From Lachnospiraceae bacterium (GTDB taxonomy: Bacteria; Bacillota; Clostridia; Lachnospirales; Lachnospiraceae): DNA of 64,000 nucleotides. The notes under the pieces are model-generated. The model had not been told where the DNA came from. It was given only the letters and a program-made list of their open reading frames with translations, and ran no database searches. Below, piece after piece: positions 35,860 through 44,161 of the stretch (position 1 is its first letter; each line of letters starts with the position of its first letter). The translations under genes were made by a program, and so were the position numbers. The stretch is from assembly GCA_022800815.1 (NCBI GenBank), contig JAAWRC010000008.1, positions 1 through 64,000 on the forward strand. Reading direction: 5' to 3'.

Positions 35860-37233
35860 TTACTCCGGCAGGCTCTTAAGCTGCCTGTCGTAGGTCTTCT
35901 TCAAGAAGAACACCGCCAGCAGGATGGAGGAGATCTCTGCGATGGGGAAGGAGAACCAGACGGCGTCGAGCCCCAGGGTGACGGCAAACAGGTAGGCCAC
36001 GGGGACGATGAACACGATCTGGCGGACCACCGACATGATCAGGCTGTAGAGGCCGTTTCCGAGGGCCTGGAACACGGAGGAGCTGATGATGCCGGCTCCG
36101 GCGAAGATGAAACTGATGCTGATGATCCTGAGGGCCGGGACGCCGATGGCGATCATGTCCGGCGAGTCGTTGAACATGCGGATCAGGGTGGCCGGCATGA
36201 TTTGGAAAATCGCAAGGCCCACCAGCATGATGCCCACGGCGATGGCCACGCTCAGCTTGATGGTGGCGATGATCCGTTTCCGCTTCTTTGCGCCGTAGTT
36301 GTAGGCGACGATGGGGATCATGCCGTTGTTCAGGCCGAAGACCGGCATGAAGATGAAGCTCTGGAGCTTGAAGTACACGCCCAGCACGGAGACGGCCGTG
36401 GAGGAAAACATCAGCAGGATCTTGTTGAGCAGGAAGGTCATGACCGACACGATGGACTGCATGATAATGGAAGGGATGCCCACCTTGTAGATCTGGCCGA
36501 TCACGTAGAGGCTGGGACGGAATCCCCGGAAACGAAACTGCAGCTCCTTGTTTTTCTTTAAATTAAAGATCAGGGCCATGACGGCGGCGACGCACTGCCC
36601 GGCCACGGTGGCGATGGCGGCCCCTGCCACCTCCATGCGGGGGAAGCCGAAATAGCCGAAGATCAGGATCGGGTCGAAGATGATGTTGATGATGGCTCCG
36701 GTCCCCTGAGTGATCATGGTGTACAGGGTCTTCCCGGTGGACTGGAGGATCCGCTCCAGGATCAGCTGCATGAAGATCCCGATGGAGGTGATGGTACAGA
36801 TGCTCAGATAATCCGTGCCGTAGTCCACGATCTCCGGGATGTCGATCTGGCTGGCGAAATATAAATGGCTTCCGAAGAGGCCGAAGAGGGCGAAGGCCAC
36901 GTAGGAGAGGAAGGCCAGGAAGATGCCGTTCAAGGCGGCGGCGTTGGCCTGCTCGAAATTTTTTTCTCCCAGACTCCTGGAAAGGTAGGCGTTGATGCCG
37001 ACGGCGGTGCCGCTTCCCAGGGCGATCATCAGGCTCTGGACGGGAAAGGCCATGGAAACGGCCGTGAGGGCATGCTCGGAAACCCGTCCGACGAACACGC
37101 TGTCCACCACGTTGTACATGGCCTGGACCAGCATGGAAATCATGATGGGAAGGGACATGCTGACTAACAGTTTGTTAATGGGCATGATTCCCATTTTGTT
37201 TTCCTTCTGGGCTGTCATTTTTTCTTCTGTCAT
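35860..37233 (-). CDS. MATE family efflux transporter
   Basis: A 457-residue membrane protein with about 12 helices that exports drugs or metabolites against Na+ or H+ flow. N-terminal half signature: NKLLVSMSLPIMISMLVQAMYNVVDSVFVGR. Second-half counterpart: VLGVYFKLQSFIFMPVFGLNNGMIPIVAYNYGAKK. The start at 37233 follows a GGAG-containing site. It is divergent from another MATE gene that is only distantly similar, so this is not a recent duplication. The substrate cannot be inferred. Confidence 0.92.
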   Translation of the reverse strand: MTEEKMTAQKENKMGIMPINKLLVSMSLPIMISMLVQAMYNVVDSVFVGRVSEHALTAVSMAFPVQSLMIALGSGTAVGINAYLSRSLGEKNFEQANAAALNGIFLAFLSYVAFALFGLFGSHLYFASQIDIPEIVDYGTDYLSICTITSIGIFMQLILERILQSTGKTLYTMITQGTGAIINIIFDPILIFGYFGFPRMEVAGAAIATVAGQCVAAVMALIFNLKKNKELQFRFRGFRPSLYVIGQIYKVGIPSIIMQSIVSVMTFLLNKILLMFSSTAVSVLGVYFKLQSFIFMPVFGLNNGMIPIVAYNYGAKKRKRIIATIKLSVAIAVGIMLVGLAIFQIMPATLIRMFNDSPDMIAIGVPALRIISISFIFAGAGIISSSVFQALGNGLYSLIMSVVRQIVFIVPVAYLFAVTLGLDAVWFSFPIAEISSILLAVFFLKKTYDRQLKSLPE

Positions 37234-37286
37234 ACGAATCACTCCATTTCTTTGGTCAAAGGTTCCTGTTTTTGGCGACAATGACA

Positions 37287-37315
37287 AGCATAACACAATA
37301 TAAATTTTGCCGCAA
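37287..37315 (-). promoter_or_regulatory. Possible promoter of the minus-strand MATE gene
   Basis: On the minus strand TTGCGG (37315-37310), a 17-base spacer and TATGCT (37292-37287). The match is moderate. The divergent intergenic region (37234-37386) is AT-rich and likely holds promoters for both transporters. Confidence 0.4.
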
Positions 37316-37386
37316 CCTCTTCTTATGCAATTCTTCTTGTGAAAGAGCGGAAAATATGCTATTTTTAAAGGAAAGGGGGAATTGCC

Positions 37387-38739
37387 ATGGCAAGGGACAT
37401 GACGGTGGGAAAGCCTTTTCCCACGCTTTTTAAATTTGCGATGCCCATGGTGATGGGCAATCTGTTCCAACAGCTTTACAACGTGGTGGATTCCATGGTG
37501 GTGGGGAATTTCGTGGGCGAGGACGCCCTGGCCGCCGTGGGGACCACCACCTCGATCACCTTTCTTTTTATCGCCGTGGCCGTGGGCATGGGGATCGGAT
37601 GTTCCGTGGTGATCTCCCAGCTTTTCGGGGCAAAGCACACGGAAACCATGAAGTCGGCCATCTCCACGTCGCTGATCGCCATGTTCGTCCTGGGAGCCGG
37701 ACTGTCCCTCTTCGGCCTGGTGGCCCACAGGCTGATCCTCACCTGGCTTTCCGTGCCGGAAAACATTTTCGAGGATGCGGCCGCCTATCTGCAGATCTAC
37801 TGCATGGGGCTTATTTTCCTGTTCATGTACAATATCCTGAACTCGGTGTTCAACGCCCTGGGGGAGTCCCGGTTCCCCCTGGTGTTCCTGACCCTGTCCT
37901 CCCTGCTCAACGTGGCGCTGGACCTGTATTTCGTGATCCGCTTACATATGGGAGTGCCGGGCGTGGCCTGGGCCACCCTCATCGCCCAGGGGATCTCCGC
38001 CGTCCTGTCCTTCTTCGTGCTGATGCGGCATTTCAGGCGCATCGAGACTGCGGAGAGGCCGAAGCTTTTTGACGGGCGGCTCCTTGCCCGGATGTTCCGG
38101 CTGGCCGTCCCCACCACCATCCAGCAGTCCATCGTCTCCCTGGGGTTGGTCTTCGTCCAGGGCCTGGTCAACAGCTACGGCTCCGTGGTGATCGCCGGGT
38201 ACACGGCGGCGACGAAGATCGACACCATCGCCATCGGCCCCATGGTCCAGGTGGGAAATTCGGTCTCCACCTTCACGGCCCAGAACATGGGGGCCAGGAA
38301 GACGGAGCGGGTGAAGTCCGGGCTCATTTCCGGCCTGCTCATCTCGGCTGGGATCTCCCTCTCCTTGACGGCCGTGCTGTTTTTCTTCGGGGAGAATTTC
38401 CTGAACGCCTTCATGGACAGCAAGGAGAGCGTGGAGGCGATCCGCTACGGGATCGATTATATCTACGTGGTGTCCGCCTTCTACGTGCTGATGGGCACCA
38501 TGAACGTGTTCAACGGAGTGCTCCGGGGGGCGGGGGACATGAAGGTCTTCATGGCGGCCACCTTCACCAATTTCGGCCTGCGGCTGATCTTTGCCCACGT
38601 CCTCTCTGCGACGGCCATGGGGCCCGCCGGGATCTGGTGGTCCATCCCCATCGGCTGGGGCGCCGGGATCCTGGTCTCGGGAACCCGCTACGCAAGCGGG
38701 AAGTGGAAGACGAAAAAGCTGGTGGCGGAGGAGCTTTGA
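37387..38739 (+). CDS. MATE family efflux transporter
   Basis: A 450-residue, 12-helix MATE protein. It begins PFPTLFKFAMPMVMGNLFQQLYNVVDSMVVGNFVG and has the second-half signature YTAATKIDTIAIGPMVQVGNSVSTFTAQNMGA. AAAGGAAAGGGGGAATTGCC precedes the ATG. It is divergent from the preceding MATE gene and ends 42 bases before the restriction-modification cassette, which is far more AT-rich, so the 3' end marks a compositional border. Confidence 0.93.
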   Translation: MARDMTVGKPFPTLFKFAMPMVMGNLFQQLYNVVDSMVVGNFVGEDALAAVGTTTSITFLFIAVAVGMGIGCSVVISQLFGAKHTETMKSAISTSLIAMFVLGAGLSLFGLVAHRLILTWLSVPENIFEDAAAYLQIYCMGLIFLFMYNILNSVFNALGESRFPLVFLTLSSLLNVALDLYFVIRLHMGVPGVAWATLIAQGISAVLSFFVLMRHFRRIETAERPKLFDGRLLARMFRLAVPTTIQQSIVSLGLVFVQGLVNSYGSVVIAGYTAATKIDTIAIGPMVQVGNSVSTFTAQNMGARKTERVKSGLISGLLISAGISLSLTAVLFFFGENFLNAFMDSKESVEAIRYGIDYIYVVSAFYVLMGTMNVFNGVLRGAGDMKVFMAATFTNFGLRLIFAHVLSATAMGPAGIWWSIPIGWGAGILVSGTRYASGKWKTKKLVAEEL

Positions 38740-38781
38740 AGTCATAAAATGTTCTGATGATATATATGGAGGATTATATCA

Positions 38782-40848
38782 ATGGCAAAGAACAAAAGCA
38801 TAGAAGAAAAAATAGAAGATCTTTTTAAGAAACAATTAGATTCTTATCAAGTGAAATACTACACAAAGACAGAGACTATTAATACGGATATTGACGAAGC
38901 GCTAAGAAATGCTCCCTCTAAATCAGGAGGAAGTGGAAATAATTATCCGGATATTAAGGTTCTGATTGAAACAAAAACAATGAGAAGAATCCCTGTTATG
39001 ATTGAAACCAAAGGAACGAATGGACATTTCATTAAGTTTGACAAAGAAGGAAATATCGAATTAGTTACTGAGTTTACAAATGATACCAAAACACATAAAA
39101 AAGGGGATAAAAATTATTCTGCGATAGAGAAATATGCGGTTAATGGCGCCGTTCATTATGCGAATGCCATTTTACATCATAGCGCTGCTTATGATGAATG
39201 TATTGCTATTGGAATCAATGGGTATGAAAAGGCTGACGGTACGATAGAAACGGAAATCGGCGTGTATTATATTTCAAAAGATAATTTTCTTTTTCCTAAA
39301 AAGGTTTCTGATTATACGGATTTGTCTTTTTTGGAAAAGAAACACATGGATGGTTTTATAGAAAAATTAGATGCATTGGATTTAACACCTGAAGAAATTG
39401 AAAAGAAAACGAAAGAAATAGAAACGGAGTTAGATACGAAGCTCAAATATGTCAATCAGGTGATGCAGGATACTCTTCAAATCAATGTGAATTATAGGGT
39501 AAATCTTGTGTCAGGCATGATTATGGCTGGCCTTGGAGTTGAAGACGAGATGGAGCCGTTAGACCCTCATGAATTAAAAGGGAGTCTTGGAAAGAAAGAC
39601 CATGATGGATATCGAATCGTTAATAAAATAGAATCATTCTTAGATAAAAAGAATTTACCAGACGACAAAAAGGAAATGATTGTGTCTACTCTGAAATCGG
39701 TATTTGTGTATGATACTCTTTGGAGACCTGTCAATGGAGAAAGCAAACTAAAAAGTATTTATGCACTTATTTACAAAGAAATCTTACCCATATTCAGAAC
39801 TTCCTATCATTTGGACTTTTCTGGGAAATTATTTAATGTACTTAACGATTGGATTAGTGTTCCGGATGGTGATAAGAATGACGTGGTTTTTACGCCACGC
39901 TATGTAACGGATTTAATGGCAAGGCTTGCGAAAGTAAATATGGATTCTTATGTTTGGGATTACGCGGCAGGTTCGGCGGGATTTTTGGTTTCTGCAATGA
40001 AACTGATGTTGAACGACGCAAAGAAAAGAATAAAAAGCCCTTCGGATTTGAGTGTTAAAGAGACGAAGATAAAATTAGAACAGTTGCTTGGAATCGAAAA
40101 ACTTTCGGATATTTACATGCTCGCCGTTCTCAACATGATTCTTATGGGGGATGGTTCTTCAAATATTTTACATAAGGACAGTTTAAAAGAATACTCAGGT
40201 AAATATGAGCAAGGGGAAAAGAAAGATGAGGATTTTCCTGCGAATGTATTTTTACTTAATCCTCCTTATTCCGCAGACGGCAAGGGTTTTGTTTTTGTAG
40301 AAAAGGCTCTTTCGAGGATGAAAAGCGGCAGAGCAGTGATACTTATTCAAGAGAATGCTGGCAGTGGCAGCGGTTTACCATATACAAAGAATATCTTAAA
40401 AAATAATACTTTAGTGGCGAGCATTCATATGTCGGACATATTTTGTGGTAAAGCAGGAGTACAAACCGCTATCTACGTTTTTGATGTTGGTATTCCGCAT
40501 GACAGAAAGCAGCTTGTAAAATTTGTGGATTTCTCTCATGATGGATATACACGACAAAACAGAAAAAAATCAAGCCAGGAAACGAATTTGAAAAACACAG
40601 ATCATGCGTTAGAAAGGTATGACGAAGTAGTAAATCTGATACTTTATGGGAAATCATATTTGCATTACTTTTCCGAAGATGATTATTTTGAAGATGTAAT
40701 AACTTTAGAGGGGAATGATTGGACTTTTAAGCAACACCAGAAGATAGATATGATTCCAACGAATGAAGATTTTCAAAATGTAATAAAGCAATATTTAAGT
40801 TGGAAACTGTCGATGATAATTAGAGGTGATTCCAAACATGAGGACTGA
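38782..40848 (+). CDS. BcgI-like bifunctional restriction-modification subunit A (nuclease + N6-adenine methyltransferase)
   Basis: A 688-residue protein. The N-terminus carries a PD-(D/E)XK nuclease motif (P56-D57 ... E75-T-K77 in NYPDIKVLIE and VMIETKG). A helical linker follows. The methyltransferase core has VVFTPRYVTDLMARL, motif I DYAAGSAGFLV (about 392-402) and the adenine-methylase motif NPPY (about 493). Its size, domain order and adjacent specificity gene match type IIB/BcgI-like systems (A subunit cleaves and methylates, B subunit recognises DNA) rather than a classical HsdR-M-S type I locus; no HsdR helicase is present. Codon use is very AT-rich against its neighbours, indicating transfer. 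GGAGGATTATATC is the ribosome site. Confidence 0.85.
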   Translation: MAKNKSIEEKIEDLFKKQLDSYQVKYYTKTETINTDIDEALRNAPSKSGGSGNNYPDIKVLIETKTMRRIPVMIETKGTNGHFIKFDKEGNIELVTEFTNDTKTHKKGDKNYSAIEKYAVNGAVHYANAILHHSAAYDECIAIGINGYEKADGTIETEIGVYYISKDNFLFPKKVSDYTDLSFLEKKHMDGFIEKLDALDLTPEEIEKKTKEIETELDTKLKYVNQVMQDTLQINVNYRVNLVSGMIMAGLGVEDEMEPLDPHELKGSLGKKDHDGYRIVNKIESFLDKKNLPDDKKEMIVSTLKSVFVYDTLWRPVNGESKLKSIYALIYKEILPIFRTSYHLDFSGKLFNVLNDWISVPDGDKNDVVFTPRYVTDLMARLAKVNMDSYVWDYAAGSAGFLVSAMKLMLNDAKKRIKSPSDLSVKETKIKLEQLLGIEKLSDIYMLAVLNMILMGDGSSNILHKDSLKEYSGKYEQGEKKDEDFPANVFLLNPPYSADGKGFVFVEKALSRMKSGRAVILIQENAGSGSGLPYTKNILKNNTLVASIHMSDIFCGKAGVQTAIYVFDVGIPHDRKQLVKFVDFSHDGYTRQNRKKSSQETNLKNTDHALERYDEVVNLILYGKSYLHYFSEDDYFEDVITLEGNDWTFKQHQKIDMIPTNEDFQNVIKQYLSWKLSMIIRGDSKHED

Positions 40849-41938
40849 AAAATTTAAACTTTCAGAAGTTTTTAATTGGCAATCTCAAAAAGAAATTGAT
40901 CCTTTAAAAATCAATTTGCTTACAGTGGAAGGATGTTACAAATATCCATTTTATGGACAATCTACTGTCAACAACGGTATTATTTCATTTCTCACTTTAA
41001 AACCAGACGTGTTAAATAACAAAGCTGGAAACCCGACTATATTGATACATTCTAATAATCAAAATATTGTCTATCTGGAGACACCTTTTTATTTAAAAGA
41101 TGGACATGGCGCAACGAGTGTTCTTCAATCTGACATGCTTAACGAAAAGAATGCATTATATATGATTGCATGTATAAAAAAGGTAATTACAAAAAAATTT
41201 GCTTATAATGATAAAGCGACAAAAATAGCTTTGAAAAACACTTATATTGAACTGCCCGTGAAAAATGATGGAACAATAGATTACGAATACATGGAGAGTT
41301 ATGTTAATAGTGCAGAAAATAATCTCATGAACCATTTGTTTTCTGACTTGAAAAGGTGTGGTTTGGATAAATGTGACTTGTCACAAAGTGAAAAAGATAT
41401 TTTTTATAGATTTGAAAGTGGAAACCTAAAATATTCATGCTTTAAAATCACAGATATATTTGAGGTAAAAAACACCAACAGCATTGTGAAAAAGGATATT
41501 GTATTGAACAGCGGAGACATTCCCTATGTTACCGCAGGAGAAGGAAATAATTCTATTTTGGGTTATACAACCTTTAAAAATCAGTTAATAGAAGAAGGCA
41601 ATTCCATTATGATTGGCGGAAAGACTTTGGTAATAACGTACCAGCCAAGAGATTATTATTCTAATGATAGTCATAATTTGGCTTTGTACATAAAAGATTG
41701 TAAAGGCCGCACGGAAAAGGCGCAACTTTTTATGGTTGCTGCGCTATATAAAAGTTTAAAGCCGCTCTATACATGGGGAGATTCTATTTCGAAAAAGAAA
41801 ATACAGAATAACGAGGTATTTCTTCCGGTAAATGCAGATGGGGAGATTGATTTTGAAATAATGGAAGCCTATGTAAAAATTCAGGAAAAAATTGTAATAA
41901 AAGATGTAATGGAATGGAGGAGCAGAAAAGATGGCTGA
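40838..41938 (+). CDS. Restriction-modification specificity subunit (BcgI B / HsdS-like)
   Basis: A 366-residue DNA-recognition subunit with two target-recognition domains. Each half starts with a similar segment (FKLSEVFNWQSQKEI and CFKITDIFEVKNTNS). Each ends with a matching helix-leading motif: IELPVKNDGTIDYEYMESYVN in the first half, VFLPVNADGEIDFEIMEAYV in the second. This internal repeat implies recognition of a bipartite site. The ATG at 40838 lies inside the end of the A-subunit gene with AGAGGTGAT upstream, so translation is coupled. The final codons overlap the HAD gene by 8 bases and carry its ribosome-binding site. Confidence 0.87.
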   Translation: MRTEKFKLSEVFNWQSQKEIDPLKINLLTVEGCYKYPFYGQSTVNNGIISFLTLKPDVLNNKAGNPTILIHSNNQNIVYLETPFYLKDGHGATSVLQSDMLNEKNALYMIACIKKVITKKFAYNDKATKIALKNTYIELPVKNDGTIDYEYMESYVNSAENNLMNHLFSDLKRCGLDKCDLSQSEKDIFYRFESGNLKYSCFKITDIFEVKNTNSIVKKDIVLNSGDIPYVTAGEGNNSILGYTTFKNQLIEEGNSIMIGGKTLVITYQPRDYYSNDSHNLALYIKDCKGRTEKAQLFMVAALYKSLKPLYTWGDSISKKKIQNNEVFLPVNADGEIDFEIMEAYVKIQEKIVIKDVMEWRSRKDG

Positions 41939-42599
41939 TATCGTTCTCTTTGACCTGGACGGAACCTTGACCGATCCCTGGGAGGGGATCACCCGCTGCG
42001 TCCAGTACGGGATGGAGGCCGCAGGGTATCACGAGCCGGATAGAAGGAAGCTGACGCCCTTCATCGGGCCGCCCCTCATGGACATGTTCATGGGCGAGTA
42101 CGGTTTTACGAAGGAGCGGGCGGAGCTCGCCGTTGAGAAGTACCGGGAGCGGTTTGGCGAGAAGGGCATGTATGAAAATGAGATCTACGAGGGGATCGAG
42201 GACCTATTAAAAGCGCTTCGGGATTCCGGAAGGCGGCTGGGGGTGGCCACCTCCAAGCCGGAGGTCTTTGCCGTGCCGATCCTCGAGCATTTCCACATTG
42301 ATTCCTATTTTGAGCAGATCGTGGGAAGCGAGCTCTCCGGGGAGCGGGTGAGGAAGGGGGACGTGATCAGGGAAGCCCTGCGCCGGTTCGGCGTGAAAGA
42401 GGGGAACGGTGCGGGCAGAACGGAGACCGTCTGGATGGTGGGCGACCGGAAGCATGACGTGATCGGGGCCAGGGAGGCGGGAATCCCCTGCGTCGGCGTC
42501 CTCTACGGATACGGCGGCCGTGAGGAGCTCTCTGCCGCCGGGGCGGACCGGCTGGTCTCCACGGTTGCGGAGCTAAAGGAGCTCCTGCTTGCCCTATGA
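41931..42599 (+). CDS. HAD superfamily phosphatase (phosphoglycolate phosphatase-like)
   Basis: A 222-residue HAD hydrolase. The nucleophile motif is DLDGTLTDP (D8, D10), with motif II in GVATSKPE, a Lys in the GERVRKGD region, and motif IV GDRKHDVIGAREAG. A helical cap follows motif I (about residues 15-80). The likely substrate is a small phosphorylated metabolite. Composition returns abruptly to GC-rich here. The start overlaps the specificity-subunit gene by 8 bases (ATGGCTGA) and its GGAGGAG site lies within that gene. The stop overlaps the next start (ATGA). Confidence 0.9.
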   Translation: MADIVLFDLDGTLTDPWEGITRCVQYGMEAAGYHEPDRRKLTPFIGPPLMDMFMGEYGFTKERAELAVEKYRERFGEKGMYENEIYEGIEDLLKALRDSGRRLGVATSKPEVFAVPILEHFHIDSYFEQIVGSELSGERVRKGDVIREALRRFGVKEGNGAGRTETVWMVGDRKHDVIGAREAGIPCVGVLYGYGGREELSAAGADRLVSTVAELKELLLAL

Positions 42600-43513
42600 A
42601 GCCCTACCGGGATTTCGACGGGGAGATGAAACGGCAGTTCGGGAAGAAGCTGTACCGGTTGTCTCTGAATGGCGGGCTCGGATGCCCCAACAGGGAGGGG
42701 GGCTTCGGAGGGGGCGGCTGTATTTTCTGCAGCGAGGGCGGCTCCGGGGACTTTGCGGCGGGAAGGGGGCGTTCCGTCACGGAGCAGCTTGCGGAGGCGA
42801 AGGCCCTGGTGGCCGGAAAGCTCCCGAAGCGGACGCCCTACGGCTACGTGGCCTATTTTCAGGCCTACACGGGAACCTACGGGCCGGTGTCGAAACTGGA
42901 GGCCATGTTTTTGGAGGCTATGGAGGATAGGGAGGTGGAGGCGCTCTCCATCGCCACCAGGCCGGACTGCCTGCCGGAGGAGACGGTCTCTCTCTTGTCC
43001 AGGCTAAGCCGCAGGAAACCGGTGTGGATCGAGCTGGGACTGCAGACGGCCATCCCGGAGACGGCGGCCTTCATCCGCCGGGGATACCCGCTTTCCTGCT
43101 TCACGGAGACAAGGAGAAGACTCCTTCTGGCCGGCATTCCGGTCATCGCCCACGTGATCCTTGGGCTTCCGGGGGAGGGGAGGGAAGAGGTCTTACAGAC
43201 CGTCGACTACCTCAATGAACAGAAGGTCGAGGGCATCAAGCTGCAGCTTCTGCACATTTTGGAGGGAACCGACCTGGCAGGGCTTTACCGGGAGGGGAAG
43301 GTACGGGCCCTCTCCTTTGAGGAATACGAAGAGCTTTTGTTTGCGGCCCTCATGAGACTCCGGCCGGAGACGGTGGTGCACCGGCTCACCGGGGACGGGC
43401 CGAAGCGGCTGCTTCTCGCCCCCCTCTGGAGCGGAGACAAGAAGCGGGTGTACAACCGGCTCCACCGGGACATGGAGGAGAGGGGCATTTATCAGGGGAA
43501 ACTTATTATATGA
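42596..43513 (+). CDS. TIGR01212 family radical-SAM protein (YtqA/YhcC-like)
   Basis: A 305-residue radical-SAM protein. The family has a wider Cys spacing, here C30, then C42 and C45 (GGLGCPNREG and GGCIFCSEGG). Further signatures are FQAYTGTYGPVSKLEAMF, IELGLQTAIPETA and HVILGLPGEGREEVLQT. YhcC/YtqA homologues are conserved, and their substrate is not established to my knowledge. It is translationally coupled to the HAD gene through a 4-bp overlap. Confidence 0.9.
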   Translation: MKPYRDFDGEMKRQFGKKLYRLSLNGGLGCPNREGGFGGGGCIFCSEGGSGDFAAGRGRSVTEQLAEAKALVAGKLPKRTPYGYVAYFQAYTGTYGPVSKLEAMFLEAMEDREVEALSIATRPDCLPEETVSLLSRLSRRKPVWIELGLQTAIPETAAFIRRGYPLSCFTETRRRLLLAGIPVIAHVILGLPGEGREEVLQTVDYLNEQKVEGIKLQLLHILEGTDLAGLYREGKVRALSFEEYEELLFAALMRLRPETVVHRLTGDGPKRLLLAPLWSGDKKRVYNRLHRDMEERGIYQGKLII

Positions 43514-43525
43514 GGAGGAAAAAAC

Positions 43526-44161
43526 ATGACACCGAGGGAATCATTCAATGAGAAGAGAGGAAACACCGTGGTCAAAAATCTGCAGGGGAGGGGCTTTGAC
43601 GCCTGCTACTGCAAAAGCGGGGAGGAGGCCAGGGAGAAGGCCCTGGAATGGATCAAAGAGGGCTCTTCGGTCGCCTGGGGCGGCTCCATGACCATCCGGG
43701 ACATCGGGCTTACGGAGGCGGTAAATAAGGGGAACTATCAGGCGATCGACCGGGATAAGGCCGGGACTCCGGAAGAGAAACAGAAGGCGGCCATGGATGC
43801 GCTTTCGGCGGATTATTTCCTGACCAGCGCCAACGGCGTCAGCGAGGACGGACAGCTTGTCAACGTGGACGGGAACGGAAACCGGGTGGCGGCCATCGTG
43901 TTCGGGCCAAAATACGTGATCGTGGTGGCCGGGATGAACAAGGTGGTGCGGACGGCGGAGGATGCCATGGTGCGGGCCAGGACCGTGGCGGCGCCTCTGA
44001 ACCAGCAGCGGTTTTTAAAGAACACGCCCTGCACCGTCACCGGCGTCTGCGGCGACTGCAAGTCGCCGGAGTGCATCTGCAACCAGCTCCTTACTACCAG
44101 GAACTGCCGGCCCGCCGGGCGGATCAAGGTGATCCTGGTGGGGGAGGAACTTGGATATTAA
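43526..44161 (+). CDS. LUD domain protein (lactate-utilisation family, DUF162)
   Basis: A 211-residue protein of the LutC/LutB-LUD fold family. Typical segments are VVKNLQGRGFDACYCKSGEEA, SSVAWGGSMTIRDIGL and VVAGMNKVVRTAEDAMVRAR. Near the C-terminus is a cysteine cluster CTVTGVCGDCKSPECIC (about 171-187), which is typical of this clostridial subgroup and could bind metal. No lutA/lutB partners are adjacent. Its role as a stand-alone protein is unclear. GAGGAGGAAAAAAC precedes the ATG. It is convergent with the EIIC gene with a 4-bp overlap. Confidence 0.87.
   Translation: MTPRESFNEKRGNTVVKNLQGRGFDACYCKSGEEAREKALEWIKEGSSVAWGGSMTIRDIGLTEAVNKGNYQAIDRDKAGTPEEKQKAAMDALSADYFLTSANGVSEDGQLVNVDGNGNRVAAIVFGPKYVIVVAGMNKVVRTAEDAMVRARTVAAPLNQQRFLKNTPCTVTGVCGDCKSPECICNQLLTTRNCRPAGRIKVILVGEELGY

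Noticed and set aside
35800-36561. Long plus-strand open frame of 253 codons across the end of the MATE gene
   Set aside because: It is the complement of the MATE coding sequence in GC-rich DNA; the His/Asp/Glu-rich translation is a typical shadow and the MATE protein on the other strand is unmistakable.
38782-41938. Classical type I HsdM-HsdS locus
   Set aside because: The methylase has its own N-terminal nuclease motif and no HsdR is nearby, so a BcgI-like type IIB arrangement fits better.
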